A DNA stretch of 64,000 bases from BCD1 sp965230565 (GTDB taxonomy: Bacteria > Bacteroidota > Bacteroidia > Chitinophagales > Saprospiraceae): positions 2,232,001-2,296,000 of the forward strand of contig CBDDLH010000016.1 of the NCBI GenBank assembly GCA_965230565.1, in the 5' to 3' direction. The notes beneath the pieces are model-generated. The model did no database searches, was not told where the DNA came from, and saw nothing but the letters and a program-made list of their open reading frames with translations. The translations under genes and the position numbers were made by a program. Below, one piece after another: positions 49,461-58,712 of this stretch; the first letter of the stretch is position 1, and every line of letters starts with the position of its first letter.

Positions 49461-51437
49461 ATGGATCTCAGCGTAATTATTGTCAACTACAACGTCCGCT
49501 ATTTTTTGGAGCAGGCTTTGCTTTCTGTACGGAAAGCATCGCAGGGCCTCGAGGTAGAAGTTTTTGTGGTTGACAATAATTCCGTGGACGATTCTGTGGC
49601 TATGGTTCGGGAAAAATTCCCGGAAGTCAAATTAATAGTCAATAAGGATAATCCGGGTTTTTCTATAGCCAACAACCAGGCCATCAGGCAATCATCGGGA
49701 AAATACGTCCTGCTCCTCAACCCTGACACCATCGTTGAGGAGGACACATTTGAGAAGTGTGTAAAATTTATGGATGCTCATCCGGATGCAGGTGGCCTGG
49801 GTGTTCGAATGATTGACGGTTCCGGTAAATTTCTGCCGGAATCAAAACGCGGTTTCCCTTCCCCTTTTGTGGCTTTCGCCAAATCTTTTGGCCTGTCCAA
49901 GGTATTTCCGAAATCAAAGCTTTTCAACCATTATCATCTGGGTTATCTCGACGAGTTTGAGACCAATGAAATTGAAGTTCTCGCAGGCGCCTTTATGCTG
50001 ATGCGTAAATCTGTGCTGGACAAAGTAGGATTACTGGACGAAGCCTTTTTTATGTACGGAGAAGATATTGATCTCTCTTACCGCATCATCAAGGGAGGGT
50101 ATAAGAACTATTACTTCCCGGAAACAAGCATTTTGCACTACAAAGGAGAAAGCACAAAAAAAGGTAGTCTCAATTACGTCCGCGCCTTTTACAATGCCAT
50201 GATCATTTTTGCCAAAAAGCACTTTCATGGGCAGAAAGCAAGAATGTTTGTTTTGATGCTGCAGGTCGCCATTTATCTCAGGGCATTCATTACCCTTTTA
50301 AGCAATTTTGCAAAAAAGGCAGCCCAGCCAATGCTCGATGCAGTCCTGATCTATGGTGGACTGTATTTCCTCAAAAATTTCTGGGCCAATTATCATTTCA
50401 AACAACCAGACTATTACGACGACAGTATTTTATACTTCAACTTTCCATTGTACATCCTGATTTGGATCACCTCCATTTATTTCAGTGGCGGGTATGATGC
50501 CAGATCCGGGATAAGTAAAGTGGTCCGTGGAGTATTGGTTGGAACTGTTATGCTTGCTGCGATTTACGGTTTTCTGAATTTGGAATACAGGCCATCCAGG
50601 GCTTTGATCCTGCTTGGAGCAGCCTGGAGTCTCATGGCAACAGCCGGCATCAGGATTCTTCAACATTTCATAAAAAACCGGAACTTAAAGATCAGCGAAT
50701 CCCCGATTAAAAACCTGGTCATCGTTGGAAGTCCGGAGGAGAGTGAAAGAGTTCAGAACCTCCTCAACAAGGCCCGCGTCAGGCAAAACTTTATCGGAAC
50801 CGTTGCCCCCGGCAATACTGATAATCCGGCCTACTTAAGCAGCCTCCATCAGCTTCAGGAGGTTGCTCAAATTTATAAAACTGATACCATCATCTTTTGC
50901 GGTAAAGATGTCTCAGCCCAGGATATCATGCAGTGGATGACGCGCCTCGGCCCTGCCATCGAATACAAGATCGTCCCGGAAGAAAGCATGAGTGTTATCG
51001 GTAGTTCCTCAAAAAATACAGCAGGGGAATTATACACCATTGACATTCAGTTCCACATTGCTGAAAAATCTTCGGTAAGGAATAAACGATTGATCGATAT
51101 TTTGCTTTGTGTTTTTTTGTTGATCACCTTACCTCTCCAGGTTTTGATCGTACGCAAGAAAGCAGGCTTAATCAAAAATCTGTTTTCCGTTTTCTTTGGC
51201 CAAAAAAGCTGGGTAGGATATGCCAACTCCCAGTCTGCTTCTTATAAATTACCCAAAATAAAACCCGGCGTGCTCTCTCCTCTCGATCGGGTAAATCGTA
51301 TCCGGACGAGTTCTCAGGATGCTTTTAACTTTGACGAAAGTACCATCAACCGCTTGAATTTCTTCTACGCCAAGGATTACCACCCTTCCGTTGATATGGA
51401 TATTGTATGGAAAGGATGGAGAAGATTGGGAAATTAG
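49461..51437 (+). CDS. Glycosyltransferase family 2 with membrane and nucleotide-sugar-like C-terminal region
   Basis: 658 residues. Residues 1 to about 230 are a GT2/rhamnosyltransferase-like catalytic domain: LSVIIVNYNVRYFLEQAL, FVVDNNSVDDS, NPGFSIANNQAI, LLLNPDTIVEEDTFEK (the DxD-type metal site) and GAFMLMRKSVLDKVGLLDE FFMYGEDIDLSYR. Four to five hydrophobic helices follow (about 260-420). The next region (LVIVGSPEESERVQNLLN to about 520) looks like a Rossmann-type domain as in polyprenyl glycosylphosphotransferases, but the transferase catalytic tail is missing. It probably adds a sugar to a lipid-linked intermediate in envelope polysaccharide synthesis. No other polysaccharide gene is adjacent. 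Confidence 0.9.
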   Translation: MDLSVIIVNYNVRYFLEQALLSVRKASQGLEVEVFVVDNNSVDDSVAMVREKFPEVKLIVNKDNPGFSIANNQAIRQSSGKYVLLLNPDTIVEEDTFEKCVKFMDAHPDAGGLGVRMIDGSGKFLPESKRGFPSPFVAFAKSFGLSKVFPKSKLFNHYHLGYLDEFETNEIEVLAGAFMLMRKSVLDKVGLLDEAFFMYGEDIDLSYRIIKGGYKNYYFPETSILHYKGESTKKGSLNYVRAFYNAMIIFAKKHFHGQKARMFVLMLQVAIYLRAFITLLSNFAKKAAQPMLDAVLIYGGLYFLKNFWANYHFKQPDYYDDSILYFNFPLYILIWITSIYFSGGYDARSGISKVVRGVLVGTVMLAAIYGFLNLEYRPSRALILLGAAWSLMATAGIRILQHFIKNRNLKISESPIKNLVIVGSPEESERVQNLLNKARVRQNFIGTVAPGNTDNPAYLSSLHQLQEVAQIYKTDTIIFCGKDVSAQDIMQWMTRLGPAIEYKIVPEESMSVIGSSSKNTAGELYTIDIQFHIAEKSSVRNKRLIDILLCVFLLITLPLQVLIVRKKAGLIKNLFSVFFGQKSWVGYANSQSASYKLPKIKPGVLSPLDRVNRIRTSSQDAFNFDESTINRLNFFYAKDYHPSVDMDIVWKGWRRLGN

Positions 51438-51532
51438 AAATGCCGGAATGTGAAAAAATGAGATTTTCACCACTTCCCTCATTCATATAACCGGTTCCCT
51501 CAATCTTACTTTCGCCTGAAAGCAATCACGTC

Positions 51533-51540
51533 TACCTTTG
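51533..51540 (+). promoter_or_regulatory. -7 box for the VWA gene
   Basis: TACCTTTG, exact TAnnTTTG match, 16 bp before the ATG at 51557; TTTCG lies about 19 bp further upstream as a weak -33 element. Confidence 0.55.
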
Positions 51541-51556
51541 ATGAAAAATCAAAGAA

Positions 51557-52222
51557 ATGACAAAGATCAAATTATTTTTCGCACTTGTTTTGGGTTTAAT
51601 CCTTTTGAACAGCCAAACATTACAGGCCCAAAGAGACCCTATTGGCCAATCCGTTGCAGCTATCAGTCCAGCTAATGAGAAGACTCCTGCCACCGACAAC
51701 ACCATCCGGGTAGCCTTATTACTCGACACAAGCAATAGTATGGACGGCCTGATCGATCAGGCAAAAGCCCAGCTTTGGGACATCGTCAACGAACTGGCTC
51801 TGGCCAAATGTGATAACCAGCAGCCAAATCTCCGAATTGCCCTTTATGAATATGGCAACGACGGATTACCCGCTTCTGAAGGGTACATCCGTCAGGTTTT
51901 AGGATTCAGCGATGACCTCGATGAAATTTCTGAAAAGCTATTTTCACTGACCACTAACGGGGGAAATGAATTTTGCGGTCAGGTGATCCAGACTTCCCTT
52001 CAACAACTTGAATGGGGCAATAACGCTAAAGACCTTAAACTGATCTTCATTGCCGGAAATGAACCTTTTACCCAAGGGGCAGTGAGTTACAAAAAAGCTA
52101 CTGAACTCGCTAATGGGCAGGATGTAACCGTCAACACCATCTTTTGCGGAAATTTTGAAGAAGGGATCTCTACTTCTGGAAAGACGGCGCCGACAGGACA
52201 GGAGGAGAATACATGGCAATAG
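51557..52222 (+). CDS. Secreted von Willebrand factor A protein, N-terminal part (frameshifted)
   Basis: Signal peptide MTKIKLFFALVLGLILLNSQTLQA. Then a VWA domain with the MIDAS motif DTSNSM (VALLLDTSNSMDGLIDQAKAQLWDIV), GYIRQVLGFSDDLDEISEKLF and FIAGNEPFTQG, with the last strand NTIFCGNFEEGIS. After EEGIST the frame turns into low-complexity nonsense (SGKTAPTGQEENTWQ) and stops at 52222. One base seems missing near 52174: the next frame gives FWKDGADRTGGEYMAIDHN, which continues the domain. Periplasmic or outer-membrane-associated; the role is unknown. Confidence 0.85.
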   Translation: MTKIKLFFALVLGLILLNSQTLQAQRDPIGQSVAAISPANEKTPATDNTIRVALLLDTSNSMDGLIDQAKAQLWDIVNELALAKCDNQQPNLRIALYEYGNDGLPASEGYIRQVLGFSDDLDEISEKLFSLTTNGGNEFCGQVIQTSLQQLEWGNNAKDLKLIFIAGNEPFTQGAVSYKKATELANGQDVTVNTIFCGNFEEGISTSGKTAPTGQEENTWQ

Positions 52223-52734
52223 ATCACAACAAAGTTAGTGTACACGTTCCTTCTCCCTATGATGACGCCATTCTGAAATATAACACCAAACTTAATTCCA
52301 CCTACATTCCTTACGGAGATGCCGGTTCTGCTAAAATGGAAAATCAAAGAGTTCAGGATGCCAATGCTCAGGTGTACAGCAGCGCCAATGCAGTAAAAAG
52401 AACCATCAGCAAAAGCTCCCATTTTTATAAAAACTCCTCATGGGATCTAGTGGATGCAGAACAGGAAAAAGGATTCAGTTACCAAAAAATCAAAAAAGAC
52501 CAGTTACCCGAAGAGTATCAGGACAAATCAGTTGCGGAACTGAAAACCATTGTCAAGCAAAAAAGATCCGAACGCCAGTCTATCCAGGAAGAGATCCAGA
52601 AACTCAACGCCAAAAGGAAAGTCTTCGTAGCAGAACAAAAAAAGCTCAACAACGATATCAACGGTCTGGAAAACGCTATGATCAATGCCATAAAAAAGCA
52701 GGCTGCGAAGAAAAATTATAAGTGGAAGGAATAG
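52174..52734 (+). CDS. Secreted VWA protein, C-terminal part (frameshifted)
   Basis: Continuation of 51557-52222 in the next frame. It contains the last part of the VWA domain (WKDGADRTGGEYMAIDHNKV, TKLNSTYIPYG), a linker, and a long charged coiled coil at the end (VAELKTIVKQKRSERQSIQ, EQKKLNNDINGLENAM). The Met at 52213 is internal, not a start. The rejoined protein has about 392 residues. It is followed by a CAGTNNN array and a strong terminator. Confidence 0.82.
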   Translation, partial: FWKDGADRTGGEYMAIDHNKVSVHVPSPYDDAILKYNTKLNSTYIPYGDAGSAKMENQRVQDANAQVYSSANAVKRTISKSSHFYKNSSWDLVDAEQEKGFSYQKIKKDQLPEEYQDKSVAELKTIVKQKRSERQSIQEEIQKLNAKRKVFVAEQKKLNNDINGLENAMINAIKKQAAKKNYKWKE

Positions 52735-52751
52735 GGTAGCGCGGACTTTAG

Positions 52752-52790
52752 TCTACCGGTTTCAGTCCTCAGTCGGTAGTACCTGTAGAT
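52752..52790 (+). repeat. CAGTNNN-type heptads after the VWA gene
   Basis: TAGTCTA, CCGGTTT, CAGTCCT, CAGTCGG, TAGTACC in 7-bp phase, 18 bp after the stop codon. TTTAGTC/GACTTTAGTCTACC here also resembles the CAGACTAAAGTCTG palindrome at 39180-39192. Confidence 0.75.
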
Positions 52791-52819
52791 AGTGTCCATT
52801 TAATGGATAATTTTGCAAA

Positions 52820-52860
52820 CAATCCGGCAACTCGATCTTGAGTTGCCGGATTGATTTTTA
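52820..52860 (+). terminator. Terminator after the VWA gene
   Basis: CAATCCGGCAACTC and GAGTTGCCGGATTG form a perfect 14-bp stem around GATCTT, followed by ATTTTTA. The remaining gene-free DNA to 53036 shows no further structure I could support. Confidence 0.88.
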
Positions 52861-53036
52861 TAGGTTCTTACTCAAGCCTTAGATTGCATACCTAAAGGCA
52901 CGCAGTCACACTGGCCTCGTTAAAGGTCAAATCCTGGTTTCTCCCCTGTTATTCACAAATACCCTACTCTCTAAGTAGTTCCGCACCCCAAACCGTCGTT
53001 CCTCTACTTTTCCCATATGGTCCCTTCTACCCCTTT

Positions 53037-53044
53037 TAGTTTTG
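53037..53044 (+). promoter_or_regulatory. -7 box for the 53075 gene
   Basis: TAGTTTTG, exact TAnnTTTG match, 30 bp before the ATG at 53075. Confidence 0.5.
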
Positions 53045-53074
53045 TGGTATTGATTAACAAAAAATACCAAGATC

Positions 53075-53515
53075 ATGAAAAAGTTATTATTGCTCGCTTT
53101 GCTTTTTACCTCTGGATTTACATTTCAAAAAGTCTCTGCAAAAGAGCTTTCCAATCCGGCCGCTGAATGTACAATGGAGGAAGCTGGTTTAGGGGGCGCC
53201 TACCTTTTGTTTTGCGGAAAATTCGGAGGAGACCTGACTCCCAAACAAATAGCTAAAGAAACCAAACTCGGTGTAGACGGCTGCGCTGCCGGGTCAAAGA
53301 TCTTCCAGTTTACATTGTACATCAAGAAAAATGGCCGCTCCACCAAATATGTCGGAAAGTCGAATGAACTAACAGAAGAAATGCACAACGCCCTCAAAAG
53401 CCTGAAACCCGGAGATCAGTTTTCCTTCAAACACGTAAAGGCACAATTACCTCGGAAAGGCGGTGAAGTGGATGTGTGGGCGAAGCCCTTTTTTGTGGTT
53501 GGGAGTAAGGCTTGA
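53075..53515 (+). CDS. Secreted single-domain protein resembling the GldM C-terminal domain
   Basis: 146 residues, signal peptide MKKLLLLALLFTSGFTFQKVSA. The mature part has the run IFQFTLYIKKNGRSTKYVGKSNELTEEMHNALKSLKPGDQFSFKHVKAQLPRKG in three pieces: a strand, the LTxEMxxALKSLKPGDQ helix-turn, and a strand ending KPFFVV. The N/KLTxxMxxxLKxLKxGDxxxxxxIKA pattern is what I recall of the last GldM domain of the type IX secretion motor, so this could be a free-standing relative in the periplasm. The match is by eye and would need a profile search. Alone between the VWA gene and the cytochrome gene. Confidence 0.65.
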   Translation: MKKLLLLALLFTSGFTFQKVSAKELSNPAAECTMEEAGLGGAYLLFCGKFGGDLTPKQIAKETKLGVDGCAAGSKIFQFTLYIKKNGRSTKYVGKSNELTEEMHNALKSLKPGDQFSFKHVKAQLPRKGGEVDVWAKPFFVVGSKA

Positions 53516-53518
53516 TTC

Positions 53519-53556
53519 AGACCTCAGTCAGCAGTCCACAGTACCAGTTGGCAGAA
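53519..53556 (+). repeat. CAGTNNN heptad array after the 53075-53515 gene
   Basis: CAGACCT, CAGTCAG, CAGTCCA, CAGTAC, CAGTTGG, CAG from about 3 bp after the stop codon. CAGTACCAGTTGGCAG is identical to the array at 20343-20396. Confidence 0.88.
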
Positions 53557-53561
53557 TTATC

Positions 53562-53594
53562 AGAAATACTATTTTTTGGAAAAATAGTATTTCT
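53562..53594. repeat. Recurrent palindrome, copy 4
   Basis: AGAAATACTATTTTT ... AAAAATAGTATTTCT around TGG, directly after the CAGTNNN array. Confidence 0.9.
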
Positions 53595-53798
53595 CTTTGA
53601 CCACTAAAAGAGGGAGCACTAACCTACCCTAAATACCTTGGTTAGGATCTTCCTCTTTTCCTTTTCACCAAACTTTTACTTTGCAATTCAACTTACAAAA
53701 AGATAAAATCCAGTAAGCTTACCCATCAAATTCTATCAAATGTTTTTACTTTGTTGGTTCTAAAGAAAGCCTGTCTGTATTCCAAACCAACAATAATC

Positions 53799-55742
53799 AT
53801 GCTTTACCGGCACCGTTTTTTAGTAATAATTGTGCTGACCGTCCTCCCACTGGTCATCTTTTTACCTCGAGGTACTTCCGTTACCGCCCTGAGTTACCAT
53901 ACGATGTCTGACCTTAGGTTTTATGGGGCATTACTCGATTCCTTGCCACAAGGGTTCAACGATCTTTTTGCCGGTTCCGGGGAATGTGTAGCCTGCCATG
54001 GGTTTGATACGGCAGGAATTGCAAGCGTTGATTTGGGAGGTAACGATATCAATGTGGTAGACGACTGGCGGGCAAGCATGATGGCCAATTCTGCCAAAGA
54101 TCCTTTCTGGCGGGCAAAGGTGAGTCATGAGGTCCTGGAAAATCCTGAACACCAGATTGAGATAGAAAGTACCTGTACTAAATGTCACGCCCCGCTAGGT
54201 AATTACAACGCACAGCACAATGGCAATCCACACTATTCCATCGCTGAGATGGTAGCTGATTCGATAGCCCTGGATGGAGTTTCCTGCCTTGCATGTCACC
54301 AACAATCGACAGAATTACTTGGAGAAACTAATTCAGGTATTCTGCATTTTGACACTTCCAAAGTAGCCTATGGTCCTTACCCGGATCCCCTGCATACACC
54401 AATGGCTTTGGAAACCGGGTACGATCCCGTTTTCTCGGAGCATATCAAAGATGCCGGAATTTGTGCAGGATGCCATACCCTGATCACTCAAACCATCGAC
54501 CCGGAAAACGGTGAAATTACCGATAATCACTTTGTCGAACAGGCTACCTACCATGAATGGTTAAACTCTTACTATAATGAATCTGACATAAGCTGCCAGA
54601 GTTGTCATATGCCCGCACTTGCCAAGGGAAGTGTTTTCATCGCTGCCGGTTATGAAACCGAACCACGCTCCCCTTTTGCCCTGCACAAATTCTCAGGAGC
54701 CAATGCTTTTATGCTAAAATTAATGCAGGACAACAGGGAAGAACTCGGTATCAATGCCAACGAGGAACACTTTACAGAATCGATCAGCTCCACTATGGAT
54801 ATGCTGCAAAACCGGTCTGTTAATATGGATATGGAGGCGATTGAAAGAACCGGGGATACGGCCTTTGTTTGCATAACCCTTGAAAATAAGGCCGGGCATA
54901 AATTTCCTTCCGGTTATCCTTCCAGAAGAGCTTTTCTGAAGATAACAGCCCAAACTGAAGAAGGAGTTACCATCTTCGAATCCGGCAACTGGGACGAAGA
55001 TTTTGAAGTATATGGACAAGATCCTTTTTTTGAATCCCATTATCAAACGATTCGTTCGGAAGAGGAAGTACAGATCTATGAAATGGTCGTGGCAGACATT
55101 AATGGCAACCGCACCACCGTCCTGGAATACATGGATCATCATTTAAAGGACAATCGCCTGCCTCCACGAGGGTTTACTTCGGCAACTCCCTTTTACGACA
55201 CTGTGTCCATTGTGGGGCAAGCTGTTAATGATCCGGATTTCAATATGGAGGATGAAATGGAAGGAAGTGGTAAGGATAAGATTTTCTATCACATTCCTGT
55301 TGACGGATATTATGGACCGTTATCCATAACCGCCGAATTATATTATCAAACGGCGCCGCCACGTTGGATGGAAGAAATGTTTGCTGTTTCGACTCCTGAA
55401 ATTGAAACTTTCCGCAGTATGTTTGACCAGGCAGACCGTACACCAATCCTGATTGAAGATGAATCAGTTGATTTTGAAGTTTTTGTTTCGACAGAAACAC
55501 CAACAATCTCATCAGACTGGGTAACTATACAGGGGATAGAAAGAACATCCGGCGAGGTCAGTATTTCTTCTTCCCAAAGACATAACCTGTCCGTTTTTGA
55601 TACTTCCGGAAAATTAATCCATTTTTCGAAAGACAAAAACAATGATTATGGTATCTCTCTGAATATCCCTGGTGGTGTTTACCTGTTTCATTTTGAGACA
55701 CCGGATGGCAAAACCAATATTGAAAAAATATATTTTTATTGA
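53799..55742 (+). CDS. Pentaheme cytochrome c family protein with T9SS type A sorting domain
   Basis: 647 residues from ATG 53799. A longer frame from TTG 53751 overlaps a promoter-like TACTTTG and is rejected. After an N-terminal membrane or signal helix (LVIIVLTVLPLVIFLPRG) come five CxxCH heme-attachment motifs in the first half: CVACH, CTKCH, CLACH, CAGCH and CQSCH. The central region (about 290-560) is beta-rich (FVCITLENKAGHKFPSGYPSRRAFLKI), resembling the NrfA/cytochrome c-554-adjacent domains of Bacteroidota multiheme proteins. The last 70 residues (VSISSSQRHNLSVFDTSGKLIH ... PGGVYLFHFETPDGKTNIEKIYFY) are a Por_Secre_tail signal, so the heme protein would be exported by type IX secretion to the surface. 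Confidence 0.93.
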   Translation: MLYRHRFLVIIVLTVLPLVIFLPRGTSVTALSYHTMSDLRFYGALLDSLPQGFNDLFAGSGECVACHGFDTAGIASVDLGGNDINVVDDWRASMMANSAKDPFWRAKVSHEVLENPEHQIEIESTCTKCHAPLGNYNAQHNGNPHYSIAEMVADSIALDGVSCLACHQQSTELLGETNSGILHFDTSKVAYGPYPDPLHTPMALETGYDPVFSEHIKDAGICAGCHTLITQTIDPENGEITDNHFVEQATYHEWLNSYYNESDISCQSCHMPALAKGSVFIAAGYETEPRSPFALHKFSGANAFMLKLMQDNREELGINANEEHFTESISSTMDMLQNRSVNMDMEAIERTGDTAFVCITLENKAGHKFPSGYPSRRAFLKITAQTEEGVTIFESGNWDEDFEVYGQDPFFESHYQTIRSEEEVQIYEMVVADINGNRTTVLEYMDHHLKDNRLPPRGFTSATPFYDTVSIVGQAVNDPDFNMEDEMEGSGKDKIFYHIPVDGYYGPLSITAELYYQTAPPRWMEEMFAVSTPEIETFRSMFDQADRTPILIEDESVDFEVFVSTETPTISSDWVTIQGIERTSGEVSISSSQRHNLSVFDTSGKLIHFSKDKNNDYGISLNIPGGVYLFHFETPDGKTNIEKIYFY

Positions 55743-55941
55743 ATACTGGAATAAACCTGCTTTTTAAAATCTGTTAGCGAATATGTATCAAAAACTAAAA
55801 AAGGAAAGATGGAAAATCGGTTATTAAACAAAAAGTTTGGAGGAAAAATCCTTCCACCCTTCCACATTATCAAATATTTATTAAACAATTGTAACCAGAA
55901 ACCAGCATTAAACTTCAACTAACTATTACTAACTATCGCTT

Positions 55942-58695
55942 ATGACAAAATTGCTACAAAAACTATCATTCTTCATTGTACTCTTTGTGAGCTTTTCCCT
56001 ATCAGCTCAGGTAACTTTTACCAATCAAGCTGAATTACTCGGTGAAGTGGAAGGCAGTTCCTATGAAGACTGTACCGTCGACATGAATAATGACAACCTG
56101 GACGACATTGTCCGTATTACAGTTGGACATCTATACATCGATTACCAACAAGAAGACGGCAGCTTTGAGCAGGTGGATTTCCCGATTAATTTCCAGGTAC
56201 TCCCAAGCTGGAGTATGTGTGCAGGAGATCTGAATGAAGATGGATTTAATGATCTTCTGTTGGGTTCCGGCAGTGCGGTTTCCTTTGTTTATTCCAACAA
56301 TAACGGAACCGAATACTCTGAAATAGCACATCCCGAATATATTTTCGTACAAAGATCAACCATGGCTGACATTGACAATGACGGCCACCTGGATGCTTTT
56401 GTTTGTCATGATGTGGATCAAAGTCATCCATACCGGAACGATGGTACAGGTAATATGATCCTTGATCAAACGCTGATCGAAACCGCTGATCTCGCCGGAA
56501 ATTATGCCGCGCTTTGGGTAGATTACGACAACGATAATGACATTGACCTGTACATTACCAAATGCCGCGGCGGATCTGCTCCCGGAGATATCGAACGGAC
56601 AAATTTGCTGTACAGAAACAATGGCGATGGTTCATTCAGTGAAGTTGGAGAAGAAGCCAATATGGATGATAATGCACAGAGCTGGACAACCGTTTTTGAA
56701 GATTTTGATAATGACGGAGACTTTGATGCCTTCATCGTCAACCATGATTTTCAGAATCGATTTATGCTCAACAATGGAGATGGCACCTTCACCGACATTA
56801 TAGAAACCACCGGAATTGACCCCTATGATCTGGGAGCCTGGGAAAATGCAGCAGGTGATTTTGACAACAACGGTTTCGTAGATATCTTTTCCGAACTGAA
56901 TAATGAACTCTACCTCAACAACGGTGACCTGACCTTTACGCCTACCAACATTCCATTCCCTAATGGAGGAATCGGTGATTTTAACAATGACGGATTCCTG
57001 GATGTGGTCAGAGGTAATAGCATTTGGATCAATGATGGAAACGATAACAACTGGGTCAAAATCTGTACTCAAGGATTCCTGAGTAATAAAAACGGTATTG
57101 GTTCCCGGGTTGAAATCTATGGAGAATGGGGGCGTCAGATCAGAGAGGTTCGCTCCACTCAAAGTTTTAGTACCATGAGTAGTCTTGCTGCTTATTTTGG
57201 CATTGGACAGGCAACTGCCATTGACTCTATTGTGGTCAGATGGCCATCAGGTATGCGAACCAAAGTGGACAATCCGGAAATTAACACCACTCACACTATT
57301 CCAGAAGCCGAATGTCTGTTGGATCCAAGTACTATTTCAGCTGAAGGAACCACTGAAATTTGTCCTGGCGCTTCTGTGATGATCAATGGACCGGAAGGAT
57401 ACGCTTCTTATACCTGGAGCGATGGTTCAACATCTCAAAACCTTGTAGCCACCGAAGCCGGAAGCTACAACCTTATCGCCATGGATGAAAGCGGTTGTGT
57501 AGCCTTATCGAATTCAGTAACCGTAACCTATATCCAGGATCCGGCGCCGGAAATCACCATTGATGGAGAAGAACGATTCTGCCATGGTGGAAGCGTTGAA
57601 CTGATCTCCTCCATTGATCACAATCCTACCTGGTCCAACGGTATGGCCGGTCAGACCGTTAACATTACAGAATCCGGCGTTTATTCTGTTGCGACTGACG
57701 CTGTTTGTTCTGACGAACAATTGGTTTCTGAGGAGGTCGAGATCACCGTTTTAGCTGCTGAAGCTCCCGAAGTTACAGAAATCGTATTTGATAATATGCT
57801 GGAATCACAGGCAACCATTACCGCAACAGGTGACAGTCTGAATTGGTATAGTGAAGAAATCGGCGGAGATATCCTAGGCAGTGGAAATACCTTTATCACT
57901 CCTCCAATTACCCAAGAAGAAACCACTTATTTTGTTGAATCTGTCAACATTTACGGAGGTGAACTGCAGGAAGGCGGCAAACCTGACATAACCGGTACCG
58001 GAGGACTTCCGTCTACCGGAGCATATAGCTATTTTAATGTATGGGAGCCTTTCACCTTACAAACCGTGGATGTTTTTGTACCTGAGGAAGCTCCGGAAGG
58101 AGAACGTACCATTCGACTTGTCGATGGAGATGGAACAATACTGGAAGAAATGACAGTAGATCTCACACATGGTCAGCAGATCGTCGAACTTAACTGGTGG
58201 GTGCCTATCGGAGAAATGATGACACTGCGTTGTCCTGAGAATAATCTATTCAGAAATAACGGAGGTGTGAATTACCCCTACCCTATTGGAGATGTAGGTT
58301 CTATTGTTACTTCTTTTTATGGAAATTCTTATTACTACTATTTCTATAACTGGAAGATCAAAAAGCAAGAGGAAATCTGTATCTCAGATCGTACTCCGGC
58401 AACCATTCTCATCAATAGTCTGGAAGAGCTCACCGGTGCAGAAAACCTTAAGGTATTCCCGAACCCGGTCAGCCATCAGTTTTTTGTGGCCTTCAACGCT
58501 TCCAAAGAACAGGAGGTTCAATTCAGATTGTTGAATGGGATGGGACAGGAAGTCAGCCCGGTAAAGCTGGTTACTTCATCTCCCGGCGAAAACTCCTGGT
58601 CATTTGACACGAGTCATTTACCCGCAGGCATTTATACCCTGCAGATCAGCATGGATGATAGCATTGGAAGTGTGAAGGTATTAGTGGAAAGGTAG
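55942..58695 (+). CDS. FG-GAP/VCBS and ASPIC/UnbV repeat protein (CRTAC1-like) with T9SS type A sorting domain
   Basis: 917 residues. A signal peptide (KLSFFIVLFVSFSLSAQ) is followed by about six FG-GAP-like calcium-binding repeats with D-x-D-x-D-G cores (DLNEDGFNDLLLG, DIDNDGHLDAFVC, DYDNDNDIDLYI, DFDNDGDFDAFIV, DFDNNGFVDIF, DFNNDGFLDVV). Next is an ASPIC/UnbV domain (NGIGSRVEIYGEWGRQIREVRSTQSF, IVVRWPSGMRTKVDNP), then Ig-like repeats (ITIDGEERFCHGGSVELIS) and an unknown beta domain. The last 85 residues (LKVFPNPVSHQFFVAF ... LPAGIYTLQISMDDSIGSVKVLVER) are a type IX secretion signal. Surface adhesin or enzyme-associated scaffold; no enzymatic motif seen. Confidence 0.93.
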   Translation: MTKLLQKLSFFIVLFVSFSLSAQVTFTNQAELLGEVEGSSYEDCTVDMNNDNLDDIVRITVGHLYIDYQQEDGSFEQVDFPINFQVLPSWSMCAGDLNEDGFNDLLLGSGSAVSFVYSNNNGTEYSEIAHPEYIFVQRSTMADIDNDGHLDAFVCHDVDQSHPYRNDGTGNMILDQTLIETADLAGNYAALWVDYDNDNDIDLYITKCRGGSAPGDIERTNLLYRNNGDGSFSEVGEEANMDDNAQSWTTVFEDFDNDGDFDAFIVNHDFQNRFMLNNGDGTFTDIIETTGIDPYDLGAWENAAGDFDNNGFVDIFSELNNELYLNNGDLTFTPTNIPFPNGGIGDFNNDGFLDVVRGNSIWINDGNDNNWVKICTQGFLSNKNGIGSRVEIYGEWGRQIREVRSTQSFSTMSSLAAYFGIGQATAIDSIVVRWPSGMRTKVDNPEINTTHTIPEAECLLDPSTISAEGTTEICPGASVMINGPEGYASYTWSDGSTSQNLVATEAGSYNLIAMDESGCVALSNSVTVTYIQDPAPEITIDGEERFCHGGSVELISSIDHNPTWSNGMAGQTVNITESGVYSVATDAVCSDEQLVSEEVEITVLAAEAPEVTEIVFDNMLESQATITATGDSLNWYSEEIGGDILGSGNTFITPPITQEETTYFVESVNIYGGELQEGGKPDITGTGGLPSTGAYSYFNVWEPFTLQTVDVFVPEEAPEGERTIRLVDGDGTILEEMTVDLTHGQQIVELNWWVPIGEMMTLRCPENNLFRNNGGVNYPYPIGDVGSIVTSFYGNSYYYYFYNWKIKKQEEICISDRTPATILINSLEELTGAENLKVFPNPVSHQFFVAFNASKEQEVQFRLLNGMGQEVSPVKLVTSSPGENSWSFDTSHLPAGIYTLQISMDDSIGSVKVLVER

Positions 58696-58712
58696 GAAAC
58701 TATCTAAATAGT

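Noticed and set aside
52213..52734. Independent gene downstream of the VWA gene
   Set aside because: The frame upstream of this Met continues the VWA domain, so it is the back half of the same gene after an indel.
53751..53798. TTG start 48 bp upstream for the pentaheme cytochrome
   Set aside because: It overlaps a TACTTTG promoter-like box, and the ATG at 53799 fits the membrane helix.
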